Source: Rathayibacter rhapontici (GTDB lineage: Bacteria > Actinomycetota > Actinomycetes > Actinomycetales > Microbacteriaceae). From it: a stretch of DNA of 41,978 nt. Made by a program: the position numbers and the translations under genes. The stretch is from positions 1-41,978 of the forward strand of contig NZ_MUKN01000034.1 of the NCBI RefSeq assembly GCF_001995175.1, written 5' to 3'. Shown in pieces: positions 18,482 to 26,471 of the stretch; positions within the stretch are counted from its first letter, which is position 1; each line of letters begins with the position of its first letter. The notes under the pieces were generated by a model, which was not told the DNA's origin, made no database searches, and saw only the letters and a program-made list of their open reading frames with translations.

Positions 18482-18487
18482 CGCTCG

Positions 18488-18493
18488 ACCATA
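18488..18493 (-). promoter_or_regulatory. -10 box TATGGT of the ABC exporter gene
   Basis: TATGGT lies six bases upstream of the ATG at 18481, placing the RNA start at the start codon. No convincing -35 is visible. Confidence 0.4.
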
Positions 18494-18578
18494 ACCCCGG
18501 CCGCCGACACCTTCTCCCGCTTCCGCCCAGGGCGGATCCGTGCTTGCGCTCCACCCGATCGGCGCGGAACGCCGAACA

Positions 18579-18612
18579 GCCCCGGGGCCCCTGCTGAGCA
18601 GGAGTCCCGGGC
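18579..18612 (-). terminator. Terminator of the sugar ABC operon
   Basis: A long interrupted hairpin on the minus strand: GCCCGGG...CCCGGGGC outside and CTCCTGC-TCA-GCAGGGG inside, just after the second permease gene. No T-run follows. Confidence 0.5.
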
Positions 18613-18630
18613 CGTTCGAGGGTGAGGAGA

Positions 18631-19614
18631 TCAGCCCTTGGTGGCGCCCGCGAGGAGGCCGCGGACGAAGAACCGCTGGAGGGCGAAGAACACGATGAGC
18701 GGCACGATGATCGAGATGAACGCGCCCGCCGTGAGCAGCTCCCACGACTGGCCGTAGGAGCCCGAGAGATCCTGCAGCGCCTTCGTGATCGGCAGCCCCT
18801 GCCCGGAGGTGAAGACGGTCGCGACCAGCAGGTCGTTCCACACCCAGAGGAACTGGAAGATGCCGAAGGAGGCGATCGCCGGCACCGCGAGCGGCAGGAC
18901 GATGCGGAAGAAGATCTGGCCGTGGCCGGCTCCGTCCACGCGCGCCGCCTCGATGACCTCGCCCGGGATCTCCGAGATGAAGTTGTGCAGCATGAAGATC
19001 GCCAGCGGCAGGGCGAAGATCGTGTGCGCGATCCACACCTTCGCGTACGAGCCGTCCAACCCGTTCACCCCGAGCCCGGGGAGGATGTACAGGTTGCCGA
19101 TGCGCAGGCCGTCCGAGAACAGCTGCAGCAGCGGCACGAGCGCCATCTGGATCGGCACGATCTGGAGCGAGAACACCAGGACGAAGAGCGTGTTGCGGCC
19201 CTTGAAGTCGATCCACGCGAACGCGTACGCCGCGAGGCTCGCGATCGTGATCGGGATCAGCGCCGCGGGCAGCGTGATGACGAGCGAGTTCACGAACGCC
19301 TTGCCCAACGTCAGGCTGTCGCCCGAGTTGATGGCGTTGACGTAGTTGTCGAGCGTGAAGCCCGGGTTGGCGAAGATCGTCCACCAGCCGGTCGTCTTGA
19401 TGTCGTTCGCGGGGCGGAACGACGAGATGAACAGGCCGAGGGTCGGGATCGTCCAGATGGCGGCGATGATCGCCGCCGCGAGTGTCGCTCCGCGCGAGGT
19501 GGTGGCCTTGCGGACCTTGCCGCTGGCCGTCTCGATCCTCGACTCCCCACGGGCGAGGCGCCGTTCGGTGGTGCGGTCGACCGGGACCTGGATCGGGGTG
19601 GGCGTGACGCTCAT
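18631..19614 (-). CDS. Carbohydrate ABC transporter permease, MalG type
   Basis: A 327-residue membrane protein with six predicted helices. The EAA loop that contacts the ATPase is visible as EVIEAARVDGAGHGQIFFRIVLP (about residues 213-235), as in MalG/AglG proteins. The N-terminal 40 residues are cytoplasmic and charged. The ATG at 19614 overlaps the TGA of the upstream permease gene (ATGA), so the two permeases are made together. With the first permease and the lipoprotein, it forms an importer for an oligosaccharide or polyol; no ATPase gene follows, so a shared MsmK/MalK-type ATPase encoded elsewhere is presumably used. Confidence 0.92.
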   Translation of the reverse strand: MSVTPTPIQVPVDRTTERRLARGESRIETASGKVRKATTSRGATLAAAIIAAIWTIPTLGLFISSFRPANDIKTTGWWTIFANPGFTLDNYVNAINSGDSLTLGKAFVNSLVITLPAALIPITIASLAAYAFAWIDFKGRNTLFVLVFSLQIVPIQMALVPLLQLFSDGLRIGNLYILPGLGVNGLDGSYAKVWIAHTIFALPLAIFMLHNFISEIPGEVIEAARVDGAGHGQIFFRIVLPLAVPAIASFGIFQFLWVWNDLLVATVFTSGQGLPITKALQDLSGSYGQSWELLTAGAFISIIVPLIVFFALQRFFVRGLLAGATKG

Positions 19615-20748
19615 CGGATCTCCCTCTGCTTGGCGAGCTGGCGGGCGTGTAGACGACGATCGGGAGCACGAGCAGGAACAGGATGACCGCGAGGGCCGCG
19701 CTGTAGCCGCTGCGGGCTCCGAGCTGGAACTGGCGCACCATCTCGAAGGCCAGGACGGTCGTGTCGGAGCGGCCGCCGGTCATCGCCGAGACGATGTCGA
19801 AGACCTTGAGGGACGCGATCGAGATGGTCGTCAGGACCACGACGATCGAGGAGCGGATGCCCGGCACGGTGACGTTCCAGAACGACTGCCACGCGTTGGT
19901 GCCGTCCAGCGACGCCGCCTCGAGCTGCTCCGCGGGGACGCCCTTGATGGCGGCGGAGAGCACCGTCATCGCGAAGCCGGCCTGCGTCCAGATGAGCACG
20001 ACGACGAGGAACAGCGTGTTCCACGGCTCCAGGCCCAGCCAGTCGACCGGAGTGGCGCCGAACGCGGTCAGGATGCCGTTGAGCACACCGATCTGCTCGC
20101 CCTGGCGCACGTCGTAGAAGAACTTGAAGATGATCGACGCGCCGACGAACGAGATCGCCATCGGCATGAAGACCAGCAGCTTGAAGAACTTCTCGCCGCG
20201 GCTCTTGTCGATGAAGACGGCGTACGCGAGGCCGATGGCCGTCGCGGTGATCGGGGCGAGGAGCACCCAGACGACCGTGTTGAGGAAGGCGGTGATGCGT
20301 CGGGGCTCGTGAAGACCCAGACGAAGTTGTCGAGCCCGGCGAAGCCGGATCCGTCGTTCTTCATGAAGGCGTTCAGCGCGGTCGTGATCGTCGGGTAGAT
20401 CAGGCCGATCAGGATGAAGAACGCGGCCGGAGCCATGAACGCGACCAGCTGGAGCCCGTAGCCCGCGCCTTTGCGGGATCGGAAGTCGAGCAGGAACAGC
20501 GCGCCGCCCAGCACGGCCGCGACGACCGCGACCCACATGACGGAGTTGTAGAGGCCGAACGCCAGGAGCAGGACGACCGGCAGGAGCACGGTGACCGCGA
20601 GACGCAGCAGCGTGTAGCCGGTGCCGCGGCGGGGCGCGACCTCGACGAAGAACAGGATGATCGCGACGACTGCCGCGAACGCGAGGAGGATGAGCGGGAT
20701 CTGCGCGAGCGGGGGGATGCTCGCGAGCCACTGGAAGAATGCGGACAT
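19611..20748 (-). CDS. Carbohydrate ABC transporter permease, MalF/AglF type (frame broken twice)
   Basis: About 379 residues after repair. The N-terminal 110 residues add about three membrane helices (LAQIPLILLAFAAVVAIILFF, LLRLAVTVLLPVVLLLAFGLY and a third) before the six-helix MalF core; this extension is seen in AglF-like alpha-glucoside permeases. The EAA loop reads EQLEAASLDGTNAWQSFWNVTVPGI. The frame breaks at about 20298 (restoring CGG joins VFTSPDG to ITAFLNTVVWV) and again at about 19646 (restoring CGG joins LPIVVYTA to RQLAKQREIR and the TGA that overlaps the next ATG). The ATG at 20748 is preceded by AAAGGG. Substrate inferred only as a sugar. Confidence 0.83.
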
Positions 20749-20793
20749 GGACGCCCTTTCGAGTGCGACTCTGAACTCAGGTGAAGCCTAGTC

Positions 20794-20835
20794 ACGACGA
20801 GGGGCCGCCGCCCAGGGAGCGGCGGCCCTCGTCGT
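20794..20835 (-). other. Strong intercistronic hairpin between binding-protein and permease genes
   Basis: ACGACGAGGGGCCGCCGC and GCGGCGGCCCTCGTCGT pair over 17 bp with a single bulged base around a 7-base loop. It sits directly after the stop of the binding-protein gene and about 45 bases before the permease start. Such hairpins in sugar operons protect the 3' end of the binding-protein message and reduce read-through, which fits the need for excess binding protein. Confidence 0.6.
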
Positions 20836-20842
20836 CAGGCTG

Positions 20843-22182
20843 CTAGGAGGTGTATCCGGCCTGGATCTCCTCGAGGACCTGGTCGGTGCTCGAGCCGTCG
20901 ATCCAGTCGACCATGCCCTTCCAGAAGCTGTCGGCACCCACGGACTTCGGCATGAGGTCCGAGCCGTCGAAGCGGAACGTGGTGTCCTCGCTCTGCAGGA
21001 TGGCGATCGAGTCCTTCAGGATGTCGCTGCCGGCGTTCTCGGCGTCGAGTCCCTTGTTGGCCGAGATGACTCCACCGAGCGCGACGCGGCTGTTGGCCCA
21101 GTCGGCGCTGGCCAGGTACTCCTGGACCTTCGCGGTGTCCTCGTCGTTCGAGAAGGCGGCGACCATCTCGCCACCACCGGTGACGGCCTGGGGGTCCTCG
21201 GCCGACATCGGCGGGGTGAGGAAGGCCCAGACGTCGCCGTCCTCGGACACGTCGGCGCCGGCCGAGATCAGGAAGCCCTCGAAGAAGGACGCCTGGTGGG
21301 TCAGCGCGCAGGTGCCGTTGGCGATGTTCTGCGCGACGTCGCCGAAGGCGGTGGAGTTGATCGACGAGACGTCGCCGTAGCCCGCGTTGACGAGGGTCGG
21401 GTCGAGGAGGATCGAGCCGACGGAGTCGAACGCGGCCTTGATCTCGGGGTCGGTGAACGGGGTGTCGCCCGCGATCCAGGAGTCGTACACGTCGGGACCG
21501 GCCTCGCGGAGGACGGCGTCCTCGATCCAGTCGGTGCCGGGCCAGCCCGACGCCTCACCGGAGTTGAAGCCCGCGCACCAGGACGGTCCGCCGGTCTTCT
21601 CGGCGATCGTCTTGCCGAGCGCCTCCATCTCGTCCCACGTGGTGGGGACAGAGACGCCCCACTCGGCGAACTTGGCCGGGGAGTACCAGATGTAGCCCTT
21701 GACGCTCGCCATCAGCGGAGCGCCGTACTGGGTGCCGTCGACCTGGCCGTACTTCTGCCAGTCCTCGGACCAGTTGTTCTGCACCTCGGTCAGGGCGCCC
21801 TCGGGCAGCTCCTGGACCTTGCCGGAGGCACGGTGTCGGCGAGCAGACCCGGCTGGGGGAAGATCGCGAGGTCGGGGGTGTCCCCACCCTGGACCTTGAT
21901 GCCGATCTGCTTCTCGAACTCCTTGTCGCCGGTGTACTTGATGTCGATGCCCGACTCCTCCTCCCAGGCGGCCCAGGACTCCTCGAGGAGCGTGGCCTCG
22001 TCACCGTTGATGGTGCCGTAGACGTTCACGACGCCGTCGGCCGTGCCGACGGAGTTGCCGGTGCCGCCGCCCGCGTTCGGGTCGTTGGGGTCGCTGGCGC
22101 CGGAACAGCCGGCGAGCGCGATTCCGGCGGCCGCGAGAACGGCGACCGGAAGGGTGATACGGCGGTGCAGGGATGACCGCAT
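20843..22182 (-). CDS. Extracellular sugar-binding lipoprotein of the ABC importer (frame broken once)
   Basis: About 446 residues after repair. A signal peptide ends in the lipobox LAGC, with C26 the lipidation site, followed by a Gly/Asn/Asp linker. The body is a family 1 (MalE-like) binding protein: GVVNVYGTINGDEATLLEESWAAW, then GGDTPDLAIFPQPGLLADT, GYIWYSPAKFAEWGVSVPTTWDEM and PMSAEDPQAVTGGGEMVAAFSND. GAGGAGGAAC precedes the ATG at 22182. The frame changes near 21831; restoring one G (CCGGTGCC, or GTGGCC) joins LLADT to ASGKVQELPEGAL. The gene is divergent from the LacI regulator and first in the operon. It binds a sugar or sugar alcohol; which one is not clear, and no glycoside hydrolase is encoded nearby. 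Confidence 0.88.
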
Positions 22183-22296
22183 GGTTCCTCCTCATTGAGT
22201 GGTGGTTCAGCCGAGGGCGAGGCCCGTCAGACTCGAGTGCCGCAAGGAGGTCCTCCGTGCGGATCACCGGTTTCACGTGGGCAGGGCTCCCACGGA

Positions 22297-22310
22297 GGGA
22301 AACCTTTCCA
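22297..22310. promoter_or_regulatory. LacI-type operator upstream of the sugar ABC operon
   Basis: GGAAA-CC-TTTCC (22298-22309) is a perfect inverted repeat of the form common for LacI-family operators, situated 116 bases upstream of the binding-protein ATG and facing the LacI gene. It would block the ABC operon promoter. I cannot place that promoter with confidence; TTGTGG (22330-22325) is one possible -35. Confidence 0.5.
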
Positions 22311-22443
22311 CAACTTCGATGAAACCACAACGCCCGCGGTAGAGCGCTCTCTCAGATAACGATTCGGCGTCGAACCGCGGATCGCGCCGCGGAACGGCGG
22401 TGCTCGGCCTCGGCGCGGAATGGTGGCGACCCCACGGAAGGGG

Positions 22444-22468
22444 TATAACTTCCTGGAACCGTTTCCAG
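22444..22468 (+). promoter_or_regulatory. LacI gene promoter with overlapping operator
   Basis: TATAAC (22444-22449) is a near-consensus -10 box. Four bases later lies CTGGAA-CCGT-TTCCAG (22453-22468), a palindrome with perfect 6-bp arms that shares GGAA...TTCC with the second site at 22297-22310. It covers the predicted start of transcription, as expected for autorepression. The rest of the 317-base intergenic region (22183-22499) also contains a 10-bp palindrome AGAGCGCTCT at about 22343-22352; nothing else is evident. Confidence 0.55.
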
Positions 22469-22499
22469 CATCGACGCCGGACGGGACGGGAGGTACGCC

Positions 22500-23540
22500 G
22501 TGACGGGCATCGAAGAGGTCGCCGAGCTCGCCGGGGTCTCCAAGGCCACGGTCTCCCGTGCCCTGAGTGGTCGCGGCTACGTCTCCGCCGGCACGAAGCA
22601 GCGGGTCGAGAAGGCCGCCGCGAGCCTGGGCTACGTGGTCTCGGCGAACGCCTCGAGCCTGGTCACCGGCCGCAGCAACAACGTCGCGGTGATCATCCCG
22701 GTGATCAACCAGTGGTTCTTCGGCGGCATCATCGACGGCATCGAGCACGCCCTCCTGGCGGCCGGTTACGACCTGCTGCTCTACAACATCGACAAGCACC
22801 GCGACGCGCGGCGCAGCGTCTTCGAGTACTACCTCGTCCGCAAGCGCGTCGACGCGATCGTCGCCGTGACCCTCGAGATCTCCCCCGGCGAGACGGAGGC
22901 GCTCCTCGCGCTGGGGAAGCCGGTGGTCGGCATCGGCGGCGAGCTCCCCGGGATCCCCACCTTCAGCATCGACGACGTCGCGGCCGCGCGGCTCGCGACC
23001 GAGCACCTGCTCTCGCTCGGCCACGAGCGCATCGTGCACATCGGCGGCCTGGCGGAGGAGGAGATGGACTTCCGCGTGCACACCAAGCGCCTCGTCGGCT
23101 TCCGCCAGGCCCTCGAGGCGGCGGCGCTCGAGTTCGACGAGAGCACCTTCACCCCGACCACCTTCGACATCCCCGGGGGGCACCGCGCCGGACGCCAGGT
23201 GCTGGGCGACCCGCGCACCCGCCCCACGGCGATCTTCGCCGCCTCGGACGAGATCGCGATCGGCATCGTGCTGGCCGCGCGCGAGCTCGGGCTGTCGATC
23301 CCGGAGGACGTGTCGATCATCGGCATCGACGACCACCCGCTGGCCGACCTCTTCGGGCTCACGTCGATCCGCCAGGACCCGCGGCAGCAGGGCGAGCTGG
23401 CCGTCGAGCTGATCCTCGAGGCCCTGGCGGCACTCGCCCGCGGGGAGGCTCCTCCCCCGGCACGGCACACCACGATCCCGGCGTCGCTCGTGATCCGCAC
23501 CAGCACCTCGGCACCGCGAGGGGCCCGGATCGGAGCCTGA
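22500..23540 (+). CDS. LacI-family transcriptional regulator
   Basis: A 346-residue regulator. The N-terminal helix-turn-helix reads EVAELAGVSKATVSRALSG (about residues 6-24) with a hinge helix SANASSLVTGRSNNVAVIIP, followed by a periplasmic-binding-protein-like effector domain (RPTAIFAASDEIAIGIVLAA, DVSIIGIDDHPLADLFGLT). The GTG at 22500 has GGGAGG six bases upstream. It is divergent from the sugar ABC operon, and similar palindromes lie in front of both, so it most likely represses both the importer and itself and is released by the imported sugar or a derivative. Confidence 0.92.
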   Translation: MTGIEEVAELAGVSKATVSRALSGRGYVSAGTKQRVEKAAASLGYVVSANASSLVTGRSNNVAVIIPVINQWFFGGIIDGIEHALLAAGYDLLLYNIDKHRDARRSVFEYYLVRKRVDAIVAVTLEISPGETEALLALGKPVVGIGGELPGIPTFSIDDVAAARLATEHLLSLGHERIVHIGGLAEEEMDFRVHTKRLVGFRQALEAAALEFDESTFTPTTFDIPGGHRAGRQVLGDPRTRPTAIFAASDEIAIGIVLAARELGLSIPEDVSIIGIDDHPLADLFGLTSIRQDPRQQGELAVELILEALAALARGEAPPPARHTTIPASLVIRTSTSAPRGARIGA

Positions 23541-23556
23541 GGGGCAGAATCGGAGC

Positions 23557-23865
23557 ATGAGCGACACCGACTCCGACTCCCCCGTCGTCCAGGACGTCCC
23601 CGAGCGATCGAGGTTCGAGATCTCGATCGGAGGAGAGACGGCCGGCTACGCCGCGTACTCCCTCCGCGGCGACCGCGTCGTCTTCACCCACACCGTCGTC
23701 GAGGACGCCTGGGAGGGCCACGGCCTCGGCAGCGCCCTCGCCCGCGCCGCGGTCGCCGCCGTGACGGAGGCGGGGGGCACCGTGGTGCCCCGCTGCCCGT
23801 TCATCGCCGCGTGGCTCCGCAAGCACCCCGAGGTGCAGGCCCGCGTGGAGTGGCCCGAGGGCTGA
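23557..23865 (+). CDS. Small GNAT-fold N-acetyltransferase
   Basis: A 102-residue protein of the short, one-domain Gcn5-related family (PF14542 type, YjdJ-like). The acetyl-CoA loop is EGHGLGSALARAAVAAV (about residues 53-69), preceded by beta strands SRFEISIGGETAGYAAYSL and followed by VVPRCPFIAAWLRKHPEV, a motif typical of this subfamily. GGAG precedes the ATG closely, and CAGAAT lies six bases before it. It starts 16 bases after the LacI gene and could be read through from it. The acceptor substrate is unknown for the family. Confidence 0.85.
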   Translation: MSDTDSDSPVVQDVPERSRFEISIGGETAGYAAYSLRGDRVVFTHTVVEDAWEGHGLGSALARAAVAAVTEAGGTVVPRCPFIAAWLRKHPEVQARVEWPEG

Positions 23866-23872
23866 GCCCGAG

Positions 23873-24253
23873 TCAGGCCGGCGGGCGGGCGTCGGCGCCG
23901 ATCTGCTGCAGCGCCCAGGAGTTGCCGTCCGGATCGGCGAAGTACGCGTAGAGGACCCCGCCCATGTCGTGCACCTCGCTGATGTCGAGCCCGCGCGAGA
24001 CCAGCTCGGCGCGCGCTCCGGCGAGGTCGTCGACGACGAGGTGGAGGTTGCGCACCACGCCGTCCGCCGGATCCAGGCCCATGCCGGTGCCGAGGACGAC
24101 CGAGCAGGCCGAGCCGGGCGGGGTCAGCTGCACGATGCGCATCCCCTCGGTCGGACGGACGTCGTGGTCGACCTCGAACCCGACGACGCCGCTGTAGAAG
24201 GCCACCGCCCGATCGACATCGGCGACGGGCAGGGGGACGAGCTCGAGTCGCAT
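23873..24253 (-). CDS. VOC-superfamily (glyoxalase/bleomycin-resistance-like) protein
   Basis: A 126-residue protein with two beta-alpha-beta-beta-beta modules: LELVPLPVADVDRAVAFYSGVVGFEVDHD at the start and NLHLVVDDLAGARAEL in the second half, ending with YFADPDGNSWALQQIG, the usual VOC C-terminal motif with a metal-ligand-like Glu replaced by Gln. Members include dioxygenases, isomerases and antibiotic-binding proteins; no function can be assigned from the sequence. I chose the ATG at 24253; a GTG at 24259 adds two residues. It is convergent with the acetyltransferase gene, 7 bases away. Confidence 0.85.
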   Translation of the reverse strand: MRLELVPLPVADVDRAVAFYSGVVGFEVDHDVRPTEGMRIVQLTPPGSACSVVLGTGMGLDPADGVVRNLHLVVDDLAGARAELVSRGLDISEVHDMGGVLYAYFADPDGNSWALQQIGADARPPA

Positions 24254-24286
24254 GCGCACGACCCCAGTGTGGCGTGCGGCCGGTCG

Positions 24287-25327
24287 TCAGAACAGGGCGA
24301 GCGGAGCGCTCTCCCGCGGCACGAGGCCGGTGAGCGCGACGCCGACTCCGACGAGCGGAGGCGGCAGAGCCTCGTCGAGCAGCTCCCGCGCCGTCGCACC
24401 CCACTCCTCCTCGTCGGCCGAGGCCTCCACACGGGTCCGTCGCAGCACGATCGCGGGCGCACCCGACGCCGGGCGGAGCGAGAGGGACAGACCCGTCGCG
24501 ACGAGCCCGGCGCGGCGGGCACGACGGCAGACGCGGGCGAGGCAGGTGCCGATCAGCTCGGACGCGGAGTGATCGGCGCGGTCGTACCCGGCGGTGGTGC
24601 CCTCCGAGCTCAGCGTGCGGCGCTGCTCGACCGGACGGACGACCGCGTCGTCGGTCCCGTCGCGATAGCCGCGCAGGCGCCGCGCCATCGCGAGACCGCA
24701 GACCCTCGTCAGCTCCCCGTCCGAGACGGCGTCGATGTCACCGAGCCGCTCGACCCCGATGACCCGGAGCCGCTCGAGGCTCACCGGTCCCACGCCCCAG
24801 GCGTCCACCAGGGGCAGCCGCTCACGCAGATCCGCCTCCTCGGACGAGTCGATGCGGACCAGCCCGTCCGGCTTGGCCGCCCGGGACGCGAGCTTCGCGA
24901 TCAGCTTCGTGGACCCGATGCCGACGCTCACGGGCAGGCCGAGCTCGACGGCGGCCCTCCGGCGCAGCTCGCGAGCCGCGGCGAGGGCGCTCGACTCGTC
25001 CGAGGCGGCGACGTCGAGGAACGCCTCCTCCATCGAGCCGGGCTCCACAGCCCGGGCCGCGGAGGAGAAGAGGTCGAACAGCGCGTCGCTCGCCTCCTCG
25101 ATCTCGTCGCGCGGCAGATCGACCAGGACGAGCGAGGGGCACAGGGACCGCGCCTCGGACACCGGCATGCCACCGCGCACCCCGAGCGCGCGGGCGGGGT
25201 AGTTGGCGCTGGCGACGAACACGTGCGCGACGGCGGCCATCGGGACCCTCCGCAGCTCCGGGCGCCGCCGCATCACGACCGAGGCGAAGAACGCGTCGGC
25301 GTCGGCGTGGAGCAGGAAGCGGGTCAC
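24287..25327 (-). CDS. dinB: Y-family DNA polymerase (DinB-like) with altered catalytic motif
   Basis: A 346-residue translesion polymerase-like protein. The palm begins LLHADADAFFASV with D9 in the position of the first catalytic Asp. The second catalytic motif, normally S-[IV]-D-E-A-[FY], reads SMEEAFLD, so E100-E101 replace Asp-Glu. YPARALGVRGGMP matches the nucleotide-binding region, and a helix-hairpin-helix segment (LPLVDAWGVGPVSLERLRVIG) and little-finger domain follow. The family bypasses damaged bases in replication; the Asp-to-Glu change may lower or change activity. The GTG at 25327 has TACCGT six bases upstream and no ribosome-binding site, fitting a leaderless message. No LexA box is apparent. 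Confidence 0.85.
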   Translation of the reverse strand: MTRFLLHADADAFFASVVMRRRPELRRVPMAAVAHVFVASANYPARALGVRGGMPVSEARSLCPSLVLVDLPRDEIEEASDALFDLFSSAARAVEPGSMEEAFLDVAASDESSALAAARELRRRAAVELGLPVSVGIGSTKLIAKLASRAAKPDGLVRIDSSEEADLRERLPLVDAWGVGPVSLERLRVIGVERLGDIDAVSDGELTRVCGLAMARRLRGYRDGTDDAVVRPVEQRRTLSSEGTTAGYDRADHSASELIGTCLARVCRRARRAGLVATGLSLSLRPASGAPAIVLRRTRVEASADEEEWGATARELLDEALPPPLVGVGVALTGLVPRESAPLALF

Positions 25328-25333
25328 GCAGGG

Positions 25334-25339
25334 ACGGTA
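25334..25339 (-). promoter_or_regulatory. -10 box TACCGT of the polymerase gene
   Basis: TACCGT ends six bases before the GTG at 25327, the spacing expected for a leaderless transcript. Confidence 0.35.
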
Positions 25340-25362
25340 GCGGGCAGGACCGACATCGGCGG

Positions 25363-25848
25363 TCAGTGGCGGGGGCCGACCACCAGGCGCTCGTGCATGA
25401 TCTCGACGGCGCGCTCGAGGACGCGGCGGTCCTCGGGGGCGAGGTCGGCGAAGATCGGCGTGAGGGCGTCGCCCAGCTCGGAGCGCCAGGCCGCGAGGGC
25501 GGCGGCTCCGACGTCGGTGAGCTGGATCTGCCAGGCGCGGGCGTCGTCCGGGTCGGCGATGCGGGCGAGCCAGCCGCTGTCGACGAGGTTCTTGACGATC
25601 TTGGTCATCGTCGGCTGCGAGACGCGGCTCTGCGAGGCGAGCTCGCCCAGGCGCATCGGCCCCATCGACAGCAGGACCGAGAGCGTGCGCCAGACGGCCT
25701 GCGACTCCTGGTTGTCGGTGGCCTGCGCGGCGAGTCGGGTGATGCGGTGGGTCACGGAGACGAAGTCGCTCAGCAGTTCGCTGAGCGAGACCTCGCTCGG
25801 CGGCACGTCGCGCGCGGGCAGGCCTGCGAGCGGATCAGGAGCGGACAC
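25363..25848 (-). CDS. MarR-family transcriptional regulator
   Basis: A 161-residue winged-helix protein. The DNA-binding region MRLGELASQSRVSQPTMTKIVKNLVDSGWLAR (about residues 65-95) is typical MarR, with the wing at DPDDARAWQIQLTDVG, and dimerisation helices at both ends. The GTG at 25848 has TAGAAT (near-consensus -10) six bases upstream and no ribosome-binding site, so leaderless translation is likely. The polymerase gene lies 35 bases downstream on the same strand. Ligand and target are unknown; the second MarR gene at 27.3 kb is not closely similar. Confidence 0.9.
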   Translation of the reverse strand: MSAPDPLAGLPARDVPPSEVSLSELLSDFVSVTHRITRLAAQATDNQESQAVWRTLSVLLSMGPMRLGELASQSRVSQPTMTKIVKNLVDSGWLARIADPDDARAWQIQLTDVGAAALAAWRSELGDALTPIFADLAPEDRRVLERAVEIMHERLVVGPRH

Positions 25849-25854
25849 GCACCG

Positions 25855-25860
25855 ATTCTA
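25855..25860 (-). promoter_or_regulatory. -10 box TAGAAT of the MarR gene
   Basis: TAGAAT matches the consensus TATAAT at five of six positions and lies six bases before the GTG at 25848. Confidence 0.5.
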
Positions 25861-25909
25861 GAGCCCGGGCGATTCCACGGCCCGCGGGAACACGGCGCGG
25901 GAACGGCGA

Positions 25910-25939
25910 AGGGCGCCGCCTCCGAGGAGACGGCGCCCT
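25910..25939 (-). terminator. Terminator of the rplJ-rplL operon
   Basis: AGGGCGCCG (25910-25918) pairs perfectly with CGGCGCCCT (25931-25939) around a 12-base loop, about 90 bases after the rplL stop. No T-run. Confidence 0.55.
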
Positions 25940-25950
25940 GCGCGCATGCG

Positions 25951-26027
25951 CCGACCGGGGTTGGCGCGGTAGTGCTGTCCGACCGGGGTCGGCGCGGTAG
26001 TGCTGTCCGACCGGGGTCGGCGCAGTA
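25951..26027. repeat. 28-bp tandem repeat directly after rplL
   Basis: Three head-to-tail units start at 25951, 25979 and 26007. The first two differ at one base; the third diverges in its last third where it reaches the rplL stop codon. Each unit begins with CCGACC-GG-GGTCGG (copy 1 has a T for the C), a 6-bp dyad. They lie between the rplL stop and its terminator, so they are transcribed into the 3' untranslated region. Confidence 0.85.
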
Positions 26028-26411
26028 CTACTTGACGGTGACGGTCGCGCCGGCGGCCTCGAGCTGAGCCTTGGCCTTCTCGGCGGTCTCCTTGTTGACG
26101 GCCTCGAGGACGGCCTTGGGGGCGCCATCGACAACGGCCTTCGCCTCGCCGAGGCCGAGGCTGGTGAGCGCGCGGACCTCCTTGATGACCTGGATCTTCT
26201 TCTCGCCGGCGGCCTCGAGCACGACGTCGAACTCGGTCTGCTCCTCGACCTCTTCGGCGGGAGCGGCCGGGCCGGCGACTCCGGCAGCCGCGACGGGCGC
26301 GGCGGCGGTGACCTCGAAGACCTCTTCGAACTTCTTGACGAACTCAGAGAGCTCGATGAGCGTGAGCTCCTTGAAGGCCTCGATGAGCTCGTCCTGCGTG
26401 AGCTTTGCCAT
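26028..26411 (-). CDS. rplL: 50S ribosomal protein L7/L12
   Basis: A 127-residue stalk protein. The N-terminal dimerisation part ([30 protein letters not shown]) is followed by an Ala/Pro/Glu hinge and the C-terminal factor-binding domain [21 protein letters not shown] region, [30 protein letters not shown]. It recruits translation factors to the ribosome as dimers bound to L10. It follows rplJ by 60 bases on the same strand, the normal order, and AGGAG lies upstream of the ATG. Stop is TAG. Confidence 0.98.
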   Translation of the reverse strand: MAKLTQDELIEAFKELTLIELSEFVKKFEEVFEVTAAAPVAAAGVAGPAAPAEEVEEQTEFDVVLEAAGEKKIQVIKEVRALTSLGLGEAKAVVDGAPKAVLEAVNKETAEKAKAQLEAAGATVTVK

Positions 26412-26471
26412 GATTTTTCTCCTAGTTTTTCTTGTCTACGAACCGCGTGCGCTGTCTCCCGGAGGAAGACG

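Noticed and set aside
16595..20731. Single 1378-residue frame joining the ABC exporter with the sugar permeases
   Set aside because: The middle part is out of frame with the MalG-type permease gene; the continuity arises from the lost bases and the scarcity of stop codons.
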